Notes: generated by a model from the letters alone, not told the origin. Positions 8,739 to 16,715 are shown, counted from the first letter of the stretch. The stretch: DNA of 64,000 nt from Chryseomicrobium excrementi (GCF_002798305.1 NZ_PCGR01000002.1:606034-670033), one strand, 5' to 3'. Numbers and translations: made by a program.

Positions 8739-9737
8739 ATGAACGTGTTTAAAATACGGGATGAAATCGAAGTTGAAAAGATTGCTGCTCCTCGCTACGG
8801 GGTAGCTATAATAGATGCCGTGCTGTCACTTGCTGACCGCAAAGAACTGTTGACCTTTATAATGGTGCTGTTTTCACCGGTTGTATTCTGGATTGAACAT
8901 ACGGTCATCCCGAACCATATCGGACCGGATTTATATTACTTTTTAATATTTGGCTACAGTCTGTTGTTTGATCGTCGAATTTACATTTTCTCGTTGTCGC
9001 TTGTGTTTGTAGGTCTTCGTTATTATACATATTCGGCAGCTTTCACCTCGCATGATTGGTTGATGCTTGCGCTCTTTTTTATACTCTATACAGGCATCGG
9101 TATTTTTTCCGTTTCAGCACTAAAGATTTTGCAAGAGGCTCGCAGCACGGAGATGAAGAGTATCTATTCTCTTCTTCAGACCATTCAGATGCGCGATCAT
9201 TACACAGCACAGCACTCACGCAATGTTGCGGAGAAATCTGTGTGGATTGCTCAGCAAATGAATTTGTATGCGGAGTTTCAGCAAAATCTCTACATAGCTG
9301 GATTGCTTCACGATATAGGGAAGATTGCGATTCCGGATTCTATCTTGATCAAACCGGATTCGCTCACTGTCCAAGAATACATTGAAATTAAGAAACACCC
9401 ACAGCTCGGAATGGATCTTCTTCAACATGCTCCAGTCATGCGAAATCAGACCATTCGGGATGCGATCCTTTATCACCACGAACGATATGATGGCAACGGG
9501 TATCCAGTCGGACTTGTCGGAGACCAGATTCCATTGTCTGCGCGTATCATGGCCATCGCGGATACCTATGATGCGATGACAACTAACCGCGTTTATCAGA
9601 GAAAACGTTCGCCGGAAGAAGCGATCCGCATTATTAAAGAAAATGCAGGCACACAGTTCGATCCAAAAATTGTCGACGCCTTTACTGTCATGATGAAAAA
9701 CAAATTACCTGAGATGCGCAAAGTCGTATCCTTGTAA
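8739..9737 (+). CDS. Membrane HD-GYP domain protein, likely c-di-GMP phosphodiesterase
   Basis: About 333 residues. Four or so hydrophobic segments occupy roughly residues 35-135, then an HD-GYP domain: HSRNVAEKS, the metal-binding HDIGK near 190, and HHERYDGNGYP near 245, which is the full GYP signature of enzymes that cut cyclic di-GMP. The start is ambiguous: ATG 8739 lies three bases from AAGGAG, GTG 8745 lies nine bases from it; both give nearly the same protein. Longer frames to 8652 run through the terminator and are rejected. A SigD promoter just upstream ties it to motility, and fliW follows after 15 bases. Confidence 0.88.
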   Translation: MNVFKIRDEIEVEKIAAPRYGVAIIDAVLSLADRKELLTFIMVLFSPVVFWIEHTVIPNHIGPDLYYFLIFGYSLLFDRRIYIFSLSLVFVGLRYYTYSAAFTSHDWLMLALFFILYTGIGIFSVSALKILQEARSTEMKSIYSLLQTIQMRDHYTAQHSRNVAEKSVWIAQQMNLYAEFQQNLYIAGLLHDIGKIAIPDSILIKPDSLTVQEYIEIKKHPQLGMDLLQHAPVMRNQTIRDAILYHHERYDGNGYPVGLVGDQIPLSARIMAIADTYDAMTTNRVYQRKRSPEEAIRIIKENAGTQFDPKIVDAFTVMMKNKLPEMRKVVSL

Positions 9738-9752
9738 GCAAGGAGGCACTTC

Positions 9753-10142
9753 ATGAATACAACATTTCAGCTGCCAGAAGGATTATTAGGGTTTGAGGAG
9801 GTTAAGGAATTGACCCTCACTCCTATCGAAGTTCCATTTGATGCGACTTTTTATGAGCTTCGATCTATCGAAGAAGGAATCGGTTTTATTGCAGTTGATC
9901 CATTTAAGATTGAATCAAATTATGCAGTAGCATTAGACGAAGATACGTTACAGAAGTTAGAAGTTGAAGCTTCTGAAGATGTGATTGTTTTGTCGCTTGT
10001 AACACTGAAAGCATCGCTCGATACCTCTACAACAAACTTAAAAGCACCTTTACTATTCAATCTTCGCACGAAGAAAGCGATGCAGTGGGTCCACACTTCA
10101 ACTGATTTTTCCGTGAAGCACCCGTTGAAGGGGGACGCTTAG
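9753..10142 (+). CDS. fliW: Flagellar assembly factor FliW
   Basis: 129 residues, the usual FliW length. Family features are LPEGLLGFEEVKEL at the N-terminus, IGFIAVDPF in the middle and TTNLKAPLLFNLRTKKA near the C-terminus. FliW binds either flagellin or CsrA; when flagellin accumulates inside the cell, free CsrA represses hag translation. It starts 15 bases after the HD-GYP gene with an AAGGAGG site and its stop touches the csrA start, so fliW and csrA are co-transcribed, as in Bacillus. Confidence 0.96.
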   Translation: MNTTFQLPEGLLGFEEVKELTLTPIEVPFDATFYELRSIEEGIGFIAVDPFKIESNYAVALDEDTLQKLEVEASEDVIVLSLVTLKASLDTSTTNLKAPLLFNLRTKKAMQWVHTSTDFSVKHPLKGDA

Positions 10143-10355
10143 ATGTTAGTGCTTGGACGTAAAGTAGGCGAGACCATCCATATTGGACAAGATATCGAAG
10201 TGACGATCACTGCCATCGAAGGCGATGTAGTGAAGCTTGGCATTCGTGCTCCTAAAAGTGTTCCGGTTCATCGACAAGAAGTCTTTGAAGAAATTCGGAA
10301 AGAAAATCTAGCAGCGAGTGCTTCTTTAGATCAACTAAAAAAATTCACGAAATAA
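10143..10355 (+). CDS. csrA: Translational repressor CsrA
   Basis: 70 residues. [15 protein letters not shown] and [14 protein letters not shown] are the RNA-binding first and last strands of CsrA dimers. It represses translation of flagellin mRNA; two matching sites are visible in the leader directly downstream. The gene begins on the base after the fliW stop. Confidence 0.97.
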   Translation: MLVLGRKVGETIHIGQDIEVTITAIEGDVVKLGIRAPKSVPVHRQEVFEEIRKENLAASASLDQLKKFTK

Positions 10356-10369
10356 TTTTGAAAAAACAC

Positions 10370-10396
10370 TAAACTCTTTTTTCTACTCTCCGATAT
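10370..10396 (+). promoter_or_regulatory. SigD promoter of hag
   Basis: TAAA (10370-10373), 16 bases, CCGATAT (10390-10396). A strong match to the sigma-28 consensus, placed to start the flagellin mRNA about 60 bases before its ATG. Confidence 0.9.
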
Positions 10397-10416
10397 AAAG
10401 AGTGTAGGGCATCAAG

Positions 10417-10426
10417 ACACGGATGT
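10417..10426 (+). promoter_or_regulatory. CsrA binding site 1 in hag leader
   Basis: ACACGGATGT fits the CsrA recognition consensus ACANGGANGU exactly. GACA/TGTC can pair around it, placing GGA in a small hairpin loop, the form CsrA prefers. It corresponds to the upstream site known from the B. subtilis hag leader. Confidence 0.8.
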
Positions 10427-10446
10427 CGCGCCCTAACATTACATCT

Positions 10447-10456
10447 ACATGGAGGT
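10447..10456 (+). promoter_or_regulatory. CsrA binding site 2 overlapping the hag ribosome site
   Basis: ACATGGAGGT fits ACANGGANGU exactly and includes the GGAGG ribosome binding site of hag, so CsrA binding here would block initiation directly. Confidence 0.85.
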
Positions 10457-10463
10457 AGAAATC

Positions 10464-11261
10464 ATGATTATCAATAACAACTTAGCAGCACTTAACACGC
10501 ACCGCCAAATGGGCCAAGTATCTGGCGCAGCACAAAACTCAATGGAGAAATTGTCTTCTGGTCAACGCATCAACAAAGGTGCAGATGACGCAGCAGGTCT
10601 TTCAATCTCTGAGAAAATGCGTAATCAAATCCGTGGTCTTGAGCAAGCACAACGTAATGCACAAGATGGCGTATCAATGATCCAAACAATCGATGGAGCT
10701 CTTGGAGAAATCCACGATATTCTACAACGTGTTCGTGAATTGGCTGTTCAAGCTGGAAATGGAACAAACTCTGCTGACGAAGTTGCTACAATTCAAGCTG
10801 AAGTAACTGAGTTAAATACGGGAATTACAGACATTGCTAATCGTACGAAATTTAACGGTACAGATTTACTGAACAACACAAATGCTATTACACTTCAAGT
10901 TGGTGCTGATTCTGCACAAACTATGGATGTCACTTTAGTTGATGTTACAGCTGCTACACTTGGATCTGGAGTAACTGTCTCTGACGCTGCAGCTTCTTTA
11001 ACAGCTATTGATGCAGCAATCAAAACCGTTTCAGATGCACGTTCTACATTTGGTGCAGCTCAAAATCGTTTAGAGTTCACATCTAACAACCTTGCTTCAA
11101 CTGCTGAAAACTTAACATCTGCTGAATCACGTATCCGTGACGTAGATATGGCTAAAGAAATGATGGAGTTCACGAAGAACAACATCTTGACTCAAGCTTC
11201 TCAAGCGATGCTTGCACAAGCAAACCAACAGCCACAAGCTGTACTTCAATTACTTCGTTAA
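10464..11261 (+). CDS. hag: Flagellin
   Basis: 265 residues. N-terminal MIINNNLAALNTHRQM and C-terminal LTQASQAMLAQANQQPQ are the paired D0 helices; LSSGQRINKGADDAAGL and AQDGVSMIQTIDGAL belong to D1. The middle is short, so the filament protein has a minimal outer domain. The ATG at 10464 is chosen over the in-frame ATG at 10449 because GGAGG (10451-10455) is the ribosome site for the former. It is controlled by a SigD promoter and two CsrA sites and ends at its own terminator, so it forms a separate, strong transcript. The codon use is very regular, as expected of a highly expressed gene. Confidence 0.97.
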   Translation: MIINNNLAALNTHRQMGQVSGAAQNSMEKLSSGQRINKGADDAAGLSISEKMRNQIRGLEQAQRNAQDGVSMIQTIDGALGEIHDILQRVRELAVQAGNGTNSADEVATIQAEVTELNTGITDIANRTKFNGTDLLNNTNAITLQVGADSAQTMDVTLVDVTAATLGSGVTVSDAAASLTAIDAAIKTVSDARSTFGAAQNRLEFTSNNLASTAENLTSAESRIRDVDMAKEMMEFTKNNILTQASQAMLAQANQQPQAVLQLLR

Positions 11262-11273
11262 TCATCAAAACTA

Positions 11274-11297
11274 AGTCTCCTTCGGGAGGCTTTTTTC
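11274..11297 (+). terminator. Terminator of hag
   Basis: AGTCTCC-TTCG-GGAGGCT hairpin with a stable TTCG loop, followed by T6. Confidence 0.92.
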
Positions 11298-11596
11298 GAT
11301 TTTATAATCGTGCCTACTTGTTGCTGTTTCCAAAAGGGCCGTGCCGAGTCTTCCCAATCGATTCATTGGTGAATAGACACGGGTGATATCCGGCATCAAC
11401 CTGATTCTTCAGGAAACAGCACCAAAATCTATGGCACGCTTTATAAAAATCTATAATAACTCTTAGCTCTTTTAAGAGTTTACTTGTTACATTGAAATCT
11501 TCCCTGGGAACATTTTTATTGGGAAATTCAAAAAGTTCTCGCAAGCATCTTGTTCTTTCCGTATGATGAAAGAAAACGTTCCGGAAGGAGAGAAAC
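11298..11596. other. Intergenic region before the glucosaminidase gene
   Basis: Contains a single AATCGTGCC core (11306-11314) of the 21-bp repeat family, an AACTCTTA/TAAGAGTT inverted repeat (11458-11480) and one copy of a 20-nt element at 11492. No coding region is evident. I expected a SigD promoter here; the nearest thing, CCGTATG at 11559-11565, lacks a TAAA at the proper distance. Confidence 0.5.
11492..11509. repeat. Copy 1 of the TTGAAATCTTCCCTGGGA element
   Basis: Eighteen bases identical to the right arm of the hairpin at 12346-12407. Similarity extends on the left (ACTTGTT..ATTGAAATC) and weakly on the right (AAAAGTTCTCGCAAGC versus AAAGTTTTCTCAAAAGC), so the upstream regions of the glucosaminidase gene and flaG look related by duplication. 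Confidence 0.7.
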
Positions 11597-12292
11597 ATGA
11601 CGTCTTTGATTGATTCAAACTGGTTTTACTTGAAAACCATGCAAACTTTATCGCAGCCACATGCTGTTACTTCACAGTCCCCAACAGATCCGGCAAAGTC
11701 TATGTTGTTTTCGAACATGCTTGAGTCTGTGATGAATGGCTCTCCGACAATGAATTGGGTTCCGACTTCTCAAGCGCTTCCTGCTCAAACGAGTCCTATT
11801 TTCTGGAGCACTTTGGGTCCGGAAACCTCTCAAGTTCAACAAATTGTGCAGCAAACACTTACGGGGACTAAAGCAACCGATCAACTTTCGTTTCGTCCAG
11901 TCAGTCTGTTAGAAATGGAGAAACATCTAAGCGGAAAGCTGTCGGGTACGGCTAAAGATTTCATCACAGCAGGACAAAAATACAACTTAAATCCTCTCTT
12001 TTTAGCTGCAATCGCGCAGCATGAGACGGGCAATGGTTCATCTCGTGCCATCCTCGAAAAGAATAACGTCGCTGGAATGATGGGGCACAATGGACTTCGT
12101 ACCTATTCGACACTACAAGAAAGTATAGATGCAATGGCCAGTAACCTTCGTCGAAATTACTTGAATCAAGGATTGACAACCATTTCTCAAATTGGAGCAA
12201 AATATGCACCGGTCGGAGCATCAAATGATCCAACGGGTCTCAACAATCATTGGGTTAACGGAGTTACTAAAAAACTAAATGCTTTCGCTTAA
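11597..12292 (+). CDS. Glucosaminidase-domain protein, likely flagellar peptidoglycan hydrolase
   Basis: 231 residues. Residues ~105-231 form a glucosaminidase/FlgJ-type domain: GTAKDFITAGQKYNLNP, AAIAQHETGNGSS with the probable catalytic Glu near 143, NNVAGMMG, and YAPVGASNDPTGLNNHW. The first 100 residues are low-complexity with no signal peptide. Secretion could therefore go through the flagellar export channel, as for FlgJ in other bacteria; this is inference from position between hag and flaG. It likely opens peptidoglycan for rod passage. A non-flagellar autolysin is the alternative. GGAAGGAG precedes the ATG. Confidence 0.78.
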   Translation: MTSLIDSNWFYLKTMQTLSQPHAVTSQSPTDPAKSMLFSNMLESVMNGSPTMNWVPTSQALPAQTSPIFWSTLGPETSQVQQIVQQTLTGTKATDQLSFRPVSLLEMEKHLSGKLSGTAKDFITAGQKYNLNPLFLAAIAQHETGNGSSRAILEKNNVAGMMGHNGLRTYSTLQESIDAMASNLRRNYLNQGLTTISQIGAKYAPVGASNDPTGLNNHWVNGVTKKLNAFA

Positions 12293-12323
12293 ACACTTGC
12301 CGATGCAAGTGTTTTTATTTTTT
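12291..12323 (+). terminator. Terminator after glucosaminidase gene
   Basis: AACACTTGC-CGAT-GCAAGTGTT stem with a long T-rich tail, starting at the stop codon. Confidence 0.9.
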
Positions 12324-12345
12324 ATCCGATTGTCTAACTAAACTC

Positions 12346-12407
12346 GCTCCCAGGGAAGGTTTCAACAAAAAGACTTAACTTGTTTTATTGAAATCTTCCC
12401 TGGGAGC
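12346..12407. repeat. Long inverted repeat built from two copies of a 20-nt element
   Basis: Left arm 12346-12365 (GCTCCCAGGGAAGGTTTCAA) and right arm 12388-12407 (TTGAAATCTTCCCTGGGAGC) are complementary at 19 of 20 positions, the last being a G-U pair in RNA. The spacer is 22 bases. No T-run follows, so it is not a simple terminator. It lies between the previous terminator and the flaG SigD promoter, outside any expected transcript from that promoter, so a DNA-level role or a recombination scar is as likely as an RNA role. Confidence 0.85.
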
Positions 12408-12426
12408 ATCTTTTCTAGATTTCGTC

Positions 12427-12453
12427 TAAAGTTTTCTCAAAAGCTACCGATAT
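12427..12453 (+). promoter_or_regulatory. SigD promoter of flaG-fliD-fliT-fliS operon
   Basis: TAAA (12427-12430), 16 bases, CCGATAT (12447-12453). A near-perfect sigma-28 match, about 35 bases before the flaG start. Confidence 0.9.
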
Positions 12454-12488
12454 ACCCTATAACGAGCGACGAAGGAGCGATACATGCC

Positions 12489-12830
12489 ATGGACATCCAA
12501 GCATTGACCTTTCCCGAAACAGCAAAAGTTGCGGAAAACGCGAAAATTGATTCCTCAGTAAAACCGAGTTCTAAGAAGTTTCTAGAAAAAGAGCAAGAAG
12601 CGCCATCCAAACTTGAAGTCGAGGAAAGAATCAACCAAATGAATCACTGGATGGCCCCGCATGCAACGGAAATTCGTTTTCAACTTCATGAAAAATTAAA
12701 CGATTACTTCGTACAAGTGATAGATCCACAAACTGAAGAGGTGCTGCGCGAGATTCCAAGCAGAAAAGTTTTGGATTATTATGCTGCCGTTGCGCAGAAG
12801 CTAGGTTTATTGGTCGACGAACGCTATTAA
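12489..12830 (+). CDS. flaG: Flagellar protein FlaG
   Basis: 113 residues. The C-terminal ~70 residues are the FlaG family: LNDYFVQVIDPQTEEVLREIP and an ending LGLLVDERY are typical. FlaG affects filament length, though its mechanism is unclear. The N-terminal 45 residues are charged and probably disordered. The ribosome site GAAGGAG sits rather far (11 bases) from this ATG; an out-of-frame ATG at 12484 at the ideal distance would encode only seven residues. Confidence 0.88.
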   Translation: MDIQALTFPETAKVAENAKIDSSVKPSSKKFLEKEQEAPSKLEVEERINQMNHWMAPHATEIRFQLHEKLNDYFVQVIDPQTEEVLREIPSRKVLDYYAAVAQKLGLLVDERY

Positions 12831-12843
12831 ATGAGGTGATAGG

Positions 12844-14340
12844 ATGAGAATTACAGGTCTAGGATCCGGAATGGACATTGACTATATGGTGAAAGAGATG
12901 ATGGCTGCGGAGAAAATCCCTTTAGATAAGCTTAGCCAGAAAAAAACTTGGACGGAATGGCAAAAAGATGCGTACCGTTCCACGAACCTGGCTTTAACAA
13001 GTTTTCGTTCTGCATTTGAAGGCTTGCGTTTCAGTAGTGCTTTCAATGCCTATACAGCTTCGACTTCTGGCACTGCTGCAACAGCTCGCGCAACAGGTGC
13101 GACTGTACCTGGAAGCTATGAGATTACGGTTCAGTCTCTCGCACAAAGTGCAAAATTACATACGGCTACAGAGCTAAAAGAATCTGATGGCTCAAAGACA
13201 AAAGGGACATCTGCTATTGGTACTGCAGGAACCATTACAATCAAAGACGCATCAGGTGCAGTTATTGGAGCACCGATCGATGTGACGGACACGATGACCA
13301 TGGCGGAGATTGCTTCTAAGATGCAATCTACAACAGCTGGAAGTCCAACTGAGCTTCGTGCAGGATTTGACGATACGACGTCTCGCTTTTTCTTATCGAC
13401 GAAGAACATGGGAGAGAATCAAAACTTTACGATTGAGTTCACGACACCTGAACTTGGTGAACGTATACTCGGACAAGCGGGAGTGCAGCAAGTATCCACC
13501 GCTACAGCAGGTACAGCAAACGTAACAGCAGCTGCTAACGGGAGCTTTTCATACGATGGTATTCCTGTTATGGGTCTCACTACGAATACAGCCACTGTGA
13601 ATGGTTTGACAATCGACCTGAAAGCAGTTGGAACTTCAACTGTGACGGTGTCATCCAATACAGATGCTCCGTTTGAATCCATCAAAAAAGCTATCACTGC
13701 TTATAACGAAATGATTGAGAAGTTTGAAAAGCAGGTGACAGAGACTCGTTACCGAGACTTTCCCCCTCTTACTGACGACCAAAGAAAAGAAATGAGTGAA
13801 AGTGAAATCAAGCTATGGGACGAGAAAGCAAAGAGTGGTCTCCTTCGTTCAGACCCGTTACTTCGAGATGCACTCACGAACCTGCGTCGTGCGTTTTCAG
13901 ACCCAGTGGAAGGATTACCTGCAGGTGAACTGAACACGCTATCCGCTATCGGAATCTCGACTGGGAATTTCCGAGAAGGCGGGAAGCTCAACATTGATGA
14001 GACAAAGCTTCGCCAAGCGCTTGCTGAAAAACCGGATGAAGTCATGCAGCTGTTCACGGCGAAAACGGGTGCTACAGGTGTAGCAGAGCGCGTCTATAAA
14101 GAAGTCAACGAGACTGTCAAAAAACTGTCTTCTCGAGCAGGAGCACCGAATTCACTAACTGATAACAGTGCTCTCACACAACGCTTAAAGTCCATGGATC
14201 AACAGATTCGTATGTGGCAAGATCGTCTTGTCGGCATAGAAGACCGTTACTGGAAACAGTTTTCTGCGATGGAAAGCGCCATGAACCAAATGAACCAACA
14301 AAGCAGCTGGATCCAACAGAACATGATGGGTGGCTTCTAA
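12844..14340 (+). CDS. fliD: Flagellar filament cap protein FliD
   Basis: 498 residues. N-terminal MRITGLGSGMDIDYMVKEMM matches FliD D0, the middle contains long Thr/Ala/Ser-rich beta domains, and the C-terminal LVGIEDRYWKQFSAMESAM is the conserved cap leg. It forms the pentameric cap that folds flagellin at the tip. AGGTGATAGG precedes the start, 13 bases after flaG. Confidence 0.95.
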   Translation: MRITGLGSGMDIDYMVKEMMAAEKIPLDKLSQKKTWTEWQKDAYRSTNLALTSFRSAFEGLRFSSAFNAYTASTSGTAATARATGATVPGSYEITVQSLAQSAKLHTATELKESDGSKTKGTSAIGTAGTITIKDASGAVIGAPIDVTDTMTMAEIASKMQSTTAGSPTELRAGFDDTTSRFFLSTKNMGENQNFTIEFTTPELGERILGQAGVQQVSTATAGTANVTAAANGSFSYDGIPVMGLTTNTATVNGLTIDLKAVGTSTVTVSSNTDAPFESIKKAITAYNEMIEKFEKQVTETRYRDFPPLTDDQRKEMSESEIKLWDEKAKSGLLRSDPLLRDALTNLRRAFSDPVEGLPAGELNTLSAIGISTGNFREGGKLNIDETKLRQALAEKPDEVMQLFTAKTGATGVAERVYKEVNETVKKLSSRAGAPNSLTDNSALTQRLKSMDQQIRMWQDRLVGIEDRYWKQFSAMESAMNQMNQQSSWIQQNMMGGF

Positions 14341-14341
14341 A

Positions 14342-14674
14342 ATGGTAGCTAATGAACATCCACTACTAACAGTTACCTCACAATTAGACTCCATATGTGA
14401 GCAGACGTTAGCTAATTTGACCGCAGATTCAGTAGACGTAGGAATCGCCACTATTCAGCAATTACTTGCAGTACGTCAAGTGCTTCTTGACGATTGGAAT
14501 AGAGAACCGATAGATGGGTTTCTAGAACTGAATGAACAAGTTCAAAAGAAGATGGAACGTATTTTTACTCATACCGCCGAGCAAGTTCGTTCGGTTCGAA
14601 AGAAACAAGTCGCCTCACAGGGATACCGACAACGGGCAGATGTCCAAGGCTCATTTTTTGATTCAAGAGAGTAA
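14342..14674 (+). CDS. fliT: FliT-like flagellar export chaperone
   Basis: 110 residues, predicted all-helical, located between fliD and fliS where the FliD chaperone FliT is expected. The stretch QLLAVRQVLLDDWNREP and a C-terminal basic helix are reminiscent of FliT, but sequence conservation in this family is low, so the call rests mostly on position and size. The ATG directly follows the fliD stop; a GTG at 14330 would add four residues. Confidence 0.6.
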   Translation: MVANEHPLLTVTSQLDSICEQTLANLTADSVDVGIATIQQLLAVRQVLLDDWNREPIDGFLELNEQVQKKMERIFTHTAEQVRSVRKKQVASQGYRQRADVQGSFFDSRE

Positions 14675-14689
14675 AGGAGGAACAGAAAC

Positions 14690-15061
14690 GTGCACAGCGC
14701 CTACAAGACGTATCAGACAACAGCCGTTCAAACAGCCACACCTCAAGAGCTTTCCTTGATGCTCTACAACGGGTGCTTAAAGTTTATCAAGCTTGCAACT
14801 AAGGCACTTGAAGAAGGAAACATTGAGCAGAAACATATCAACTTAATTAAGGCTCAGGGAATCATTTCACAGTTTCGAATCACATTAGATATGGATGTGC
14901 CAATTTCAGAAAATCTAGATGCACTTTATGAATTTATTAACCAGCAATTAGTTGAAGCGAATATAACAAATGATCAAGCGAAACTCGCAGTTGCAGAAGA
15001 CCTTGTGAAGGAACTTCGGGATACATGGAAGACGATGATGAAAACCGCTGCAAGCGTATAA
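14690..15061 (+). CDS. fliS: Flagellin chaperone FliS
   Basis: 123 residues. The start YKTYQTTAVQTATPQELSLM and the segment MLYNGCLKFIKLA are hallmarks of FliS, which binds the flagellin C-terminus and prevents early polymerisation. In Bacillus it also takes part in the FliW/CsrA/Hag balance. Start is GTG with AAAGGAGG upstream. Confidence 0.95.
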   Translation: MHSAYKTYQTTAVQTATPQELSLMLYNGCLKFIKLATKALEEGNIEQKHINLIKAQGIISQFRITLDMDVPISENLDALYEFINQQLVEANITNDQAKLAVAEDLVKELRDTWKTMMKTAASV

Positions 15062-15077
15062 GGAAGAGGTGTCAGCA

Positions 15078-15893
15078 ATGGATCGTACATCATGGATAGG
15101 GTTTATATTTGCCTTTGTTGTGCTTGTCGGTGGTTTGATTTTAAAAGGCTCAAGTCCGACCGTGCTACTAAATGGGGCGGCACTTGTAATTATCTTTGCA
15201 GGAACGCTTGCTTGTATACTGATTGCATTTCCGATGGAAGAATTCAAAAAGATTCCGAAACTGTTTGGAATCATCTTTAAAGACTCAAAAAGTTATTCAG
15301 TTCGTGATCTAATTCCGTTATTCTCCGCCTGGACGGTACTTGCACGTCGTGAAGGGTTGCTTGCCCTAGAAGACGCAAGCCAAGAGACGGACGACGAATT
15401 TTTAAAGCGCGGTCTTCGCATGGTAGTTGATGGAGAATCTAAAGATATGATTCGAGACCTTCTTGAAGAAGATATTGCGGCAATGGAAGAACGTCACGAG
15501 ATTGGAGCAAAAATCTTTACTCAAGCTGGTACGTACGCACCAACTCTAGGTGTACTTGGAGCAGTTATTGGACTTGTTGCGGCATTAAGTCACTTAGATG
15601 ACGTAGCACTTTTAGGGAAGTCAATCTCCGCCGCATTTATCGCGACGTTATTTGGAATTTTCTCAGGTTATGTGATGTGGCATCCGTTTGCCAATAAGTT
15701 AAAGCAAAAGACAGCTAAGGAAGCACAGATCAAGCAAATCATGATTGAGGGAATCTTGGCTGTGCAAGAAGGCCTACCAGCCCGCGTAGTAGAAGAAAAG
15801 TTGAAGACGTATCTACCTTCAAAAGAGCGAGACCTCACAGTCCCAGTTGGTAAGAAAGGAACTGCAGAAGTAGGTGACGAAGTTGAAGCGTAA
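15078..15893 (+). CDS. motA: Flagellar motor stator protein MotA
   Basis: 271 residues with four membrane segments (near 5-25, 33-50, 152-175, 185-205) and the conserved cytoplasmic region MVVDGESKDMIRDLLEED. TYAPTLGVLGAVIGLVAAL and AAFIATLFGIFSGYVMW are TM3 and TM4. It forms the MotA5B2 stator that converts ion flow to torque. The start is ATG 15078, with GGAAGAGG eight bases upstream; a GTG at 15069 lies inside that site. Proton or sodium use cannot be fixed from sequence alone. Confidence 0.93.
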   Translation: MDRTSWIGFIFAFVVLVGGLILKGSSPTVLLNGAALVIIFAGTLACILIAFPMEEFKKIPKLFGIIFKDSKSYSVRDLIPLFSAWTVLARREGLLALEDASQETDDEFLKRGLRMVVDGESKDMIRDLLEEDIAAMEERHEIGAKIFTQAGTYAPTLGVLGAVIGLVAALSHLDDVALLGKSISAAFIATLFGIFSGYVMWHPFANKLKQKTAKEAQIKQIMIEGILAVQEGLPARVVEEKLKTYLPSKERDLTVPVGKKGTAEVGDEVEA

Positions 15894-16710
15894 AAAGAAA
15901 CATGACGAACATATTGATGAGTCGTGGCTCATTCCCTATGCAGACATCTTAACTTTGCTTCTTGCACTGTTCATCGTACTCTTTGCCTCAAGCCAGATCG
16001 ATCAAAAGAAATTCCAAGCAGTTGCAGAGTCCTTTGCTAGTGAGCTAGACGGAGGAACTGGTATCTTGGATTCCAACTCCCCGACAGACATGGAAGATGA
16101 CGGGACGTCTAGCCAAATCCCTTCTATCATCGATCAAGAAGCAGAGAAAGATGATACAGAGACGGAAGCGGGTGCCGGTGGAGAGTCTGACATTGAAATT
16201 GATGCGGAAGAGCTCTATACGGCAGCTCAAGATCAGAAAGAACTGGAGGAGATGCAACAAGCTTTTCAACAGTTTGCCGAGGATAAGGGAATAGAATCTC
16301 GTGTGACAACAGAGCTCGATGATCGAGGACTTGTTGTAAAGCTTCGTGAAGGCGTTTTATACGAGTCGGGGAGTGCGGACTTAAATGCCAAGGCTGCAAC
16401 GCTAGCAAGAGAGATTTCAAAAATGTTCGAGTCAGAAGTTCCACGAACCATCTATATCGAAGGACATACCGATAATGTTCCGACAAACCAATCTGAGTAT
16501 CCTACGAACTGGGAGCTCAGCTCCGCTCGCGCTATCAACTTCATGAAAATCATCTTAGAAAATTCTGAGCTGGACCCAAGAAAATTCAGTGCCACTGGAT
16601 ACGGTGAATATCGACCGGTAGCTGCAAATGATACGAAACAAGGAAGAGCCGAAAATCGCCGCGTTGAAATCGTCATCTCGCGCTTTGTAGAACAAGAGTT
16701 AGAGGAGTGA
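15883..16710 (+). CDS. motB: Flagellar motor stator protein MotB
   Basis: About 275 residues. The N-terminal WLIPYADILTLLLALFIVLF holds the single membrane helix with its ion-binding Asp; the C-terminal OmpA-like peptidoglycan-binding domain has YIEGHTDNVP and RAINFMKIIL...SATGYGEYRP. A long acidic linker (about 65-125) separates them. I prefer the TTG at 15883, since AGGTGA lies five bases upstream and the family usually begins M-x-RKKK; GTG 15874 is the alternative. It overlaps the motA end. Confidence 0.93.
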   Translation: MKRKKKHDEHIDESWLIPYADILTLLLALFIVLFASSQIDQKKFQAVAESFASELDGGTGILDSNSPTDMEDDGTSSQIPSIIDQEAEKDDTETEAGAGGESDIEIDAEELYTAAQDQKELEEMQQAFQQFAEDKGIESRVTTELDDRGLVVKLREGVLYESGSADLNAKAATLAREISKMFESEVPRTIYIEGHTDNVPTNQSEYPTNWELSSARAINFMKIILENSELDPRKFSATGYGEYRPVAANDTKQGRAENRRVEIVISRFVEQELEE

Positions 16711-16715
16711 ACACC

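Noticed and set aside
11559-11565. SigD promoter for the glucosaminidase gene (CCGTATG)
   Set aside because: No TAAA at 16 bases upstream and the -10 deviates; not good enough beside the four clear sites.
12346-12407. Transcription terminator
   Set aside because: The hairpin is strong but there is no T-run, and a proper terminator already lies at 12291-12323.
12484-12507. Seven-codon upstream frame at the flaG start
   Set aside because: The ATG is well spaced from the ribosome site but the frame is too short to support a leader peptide claim without further evidence.
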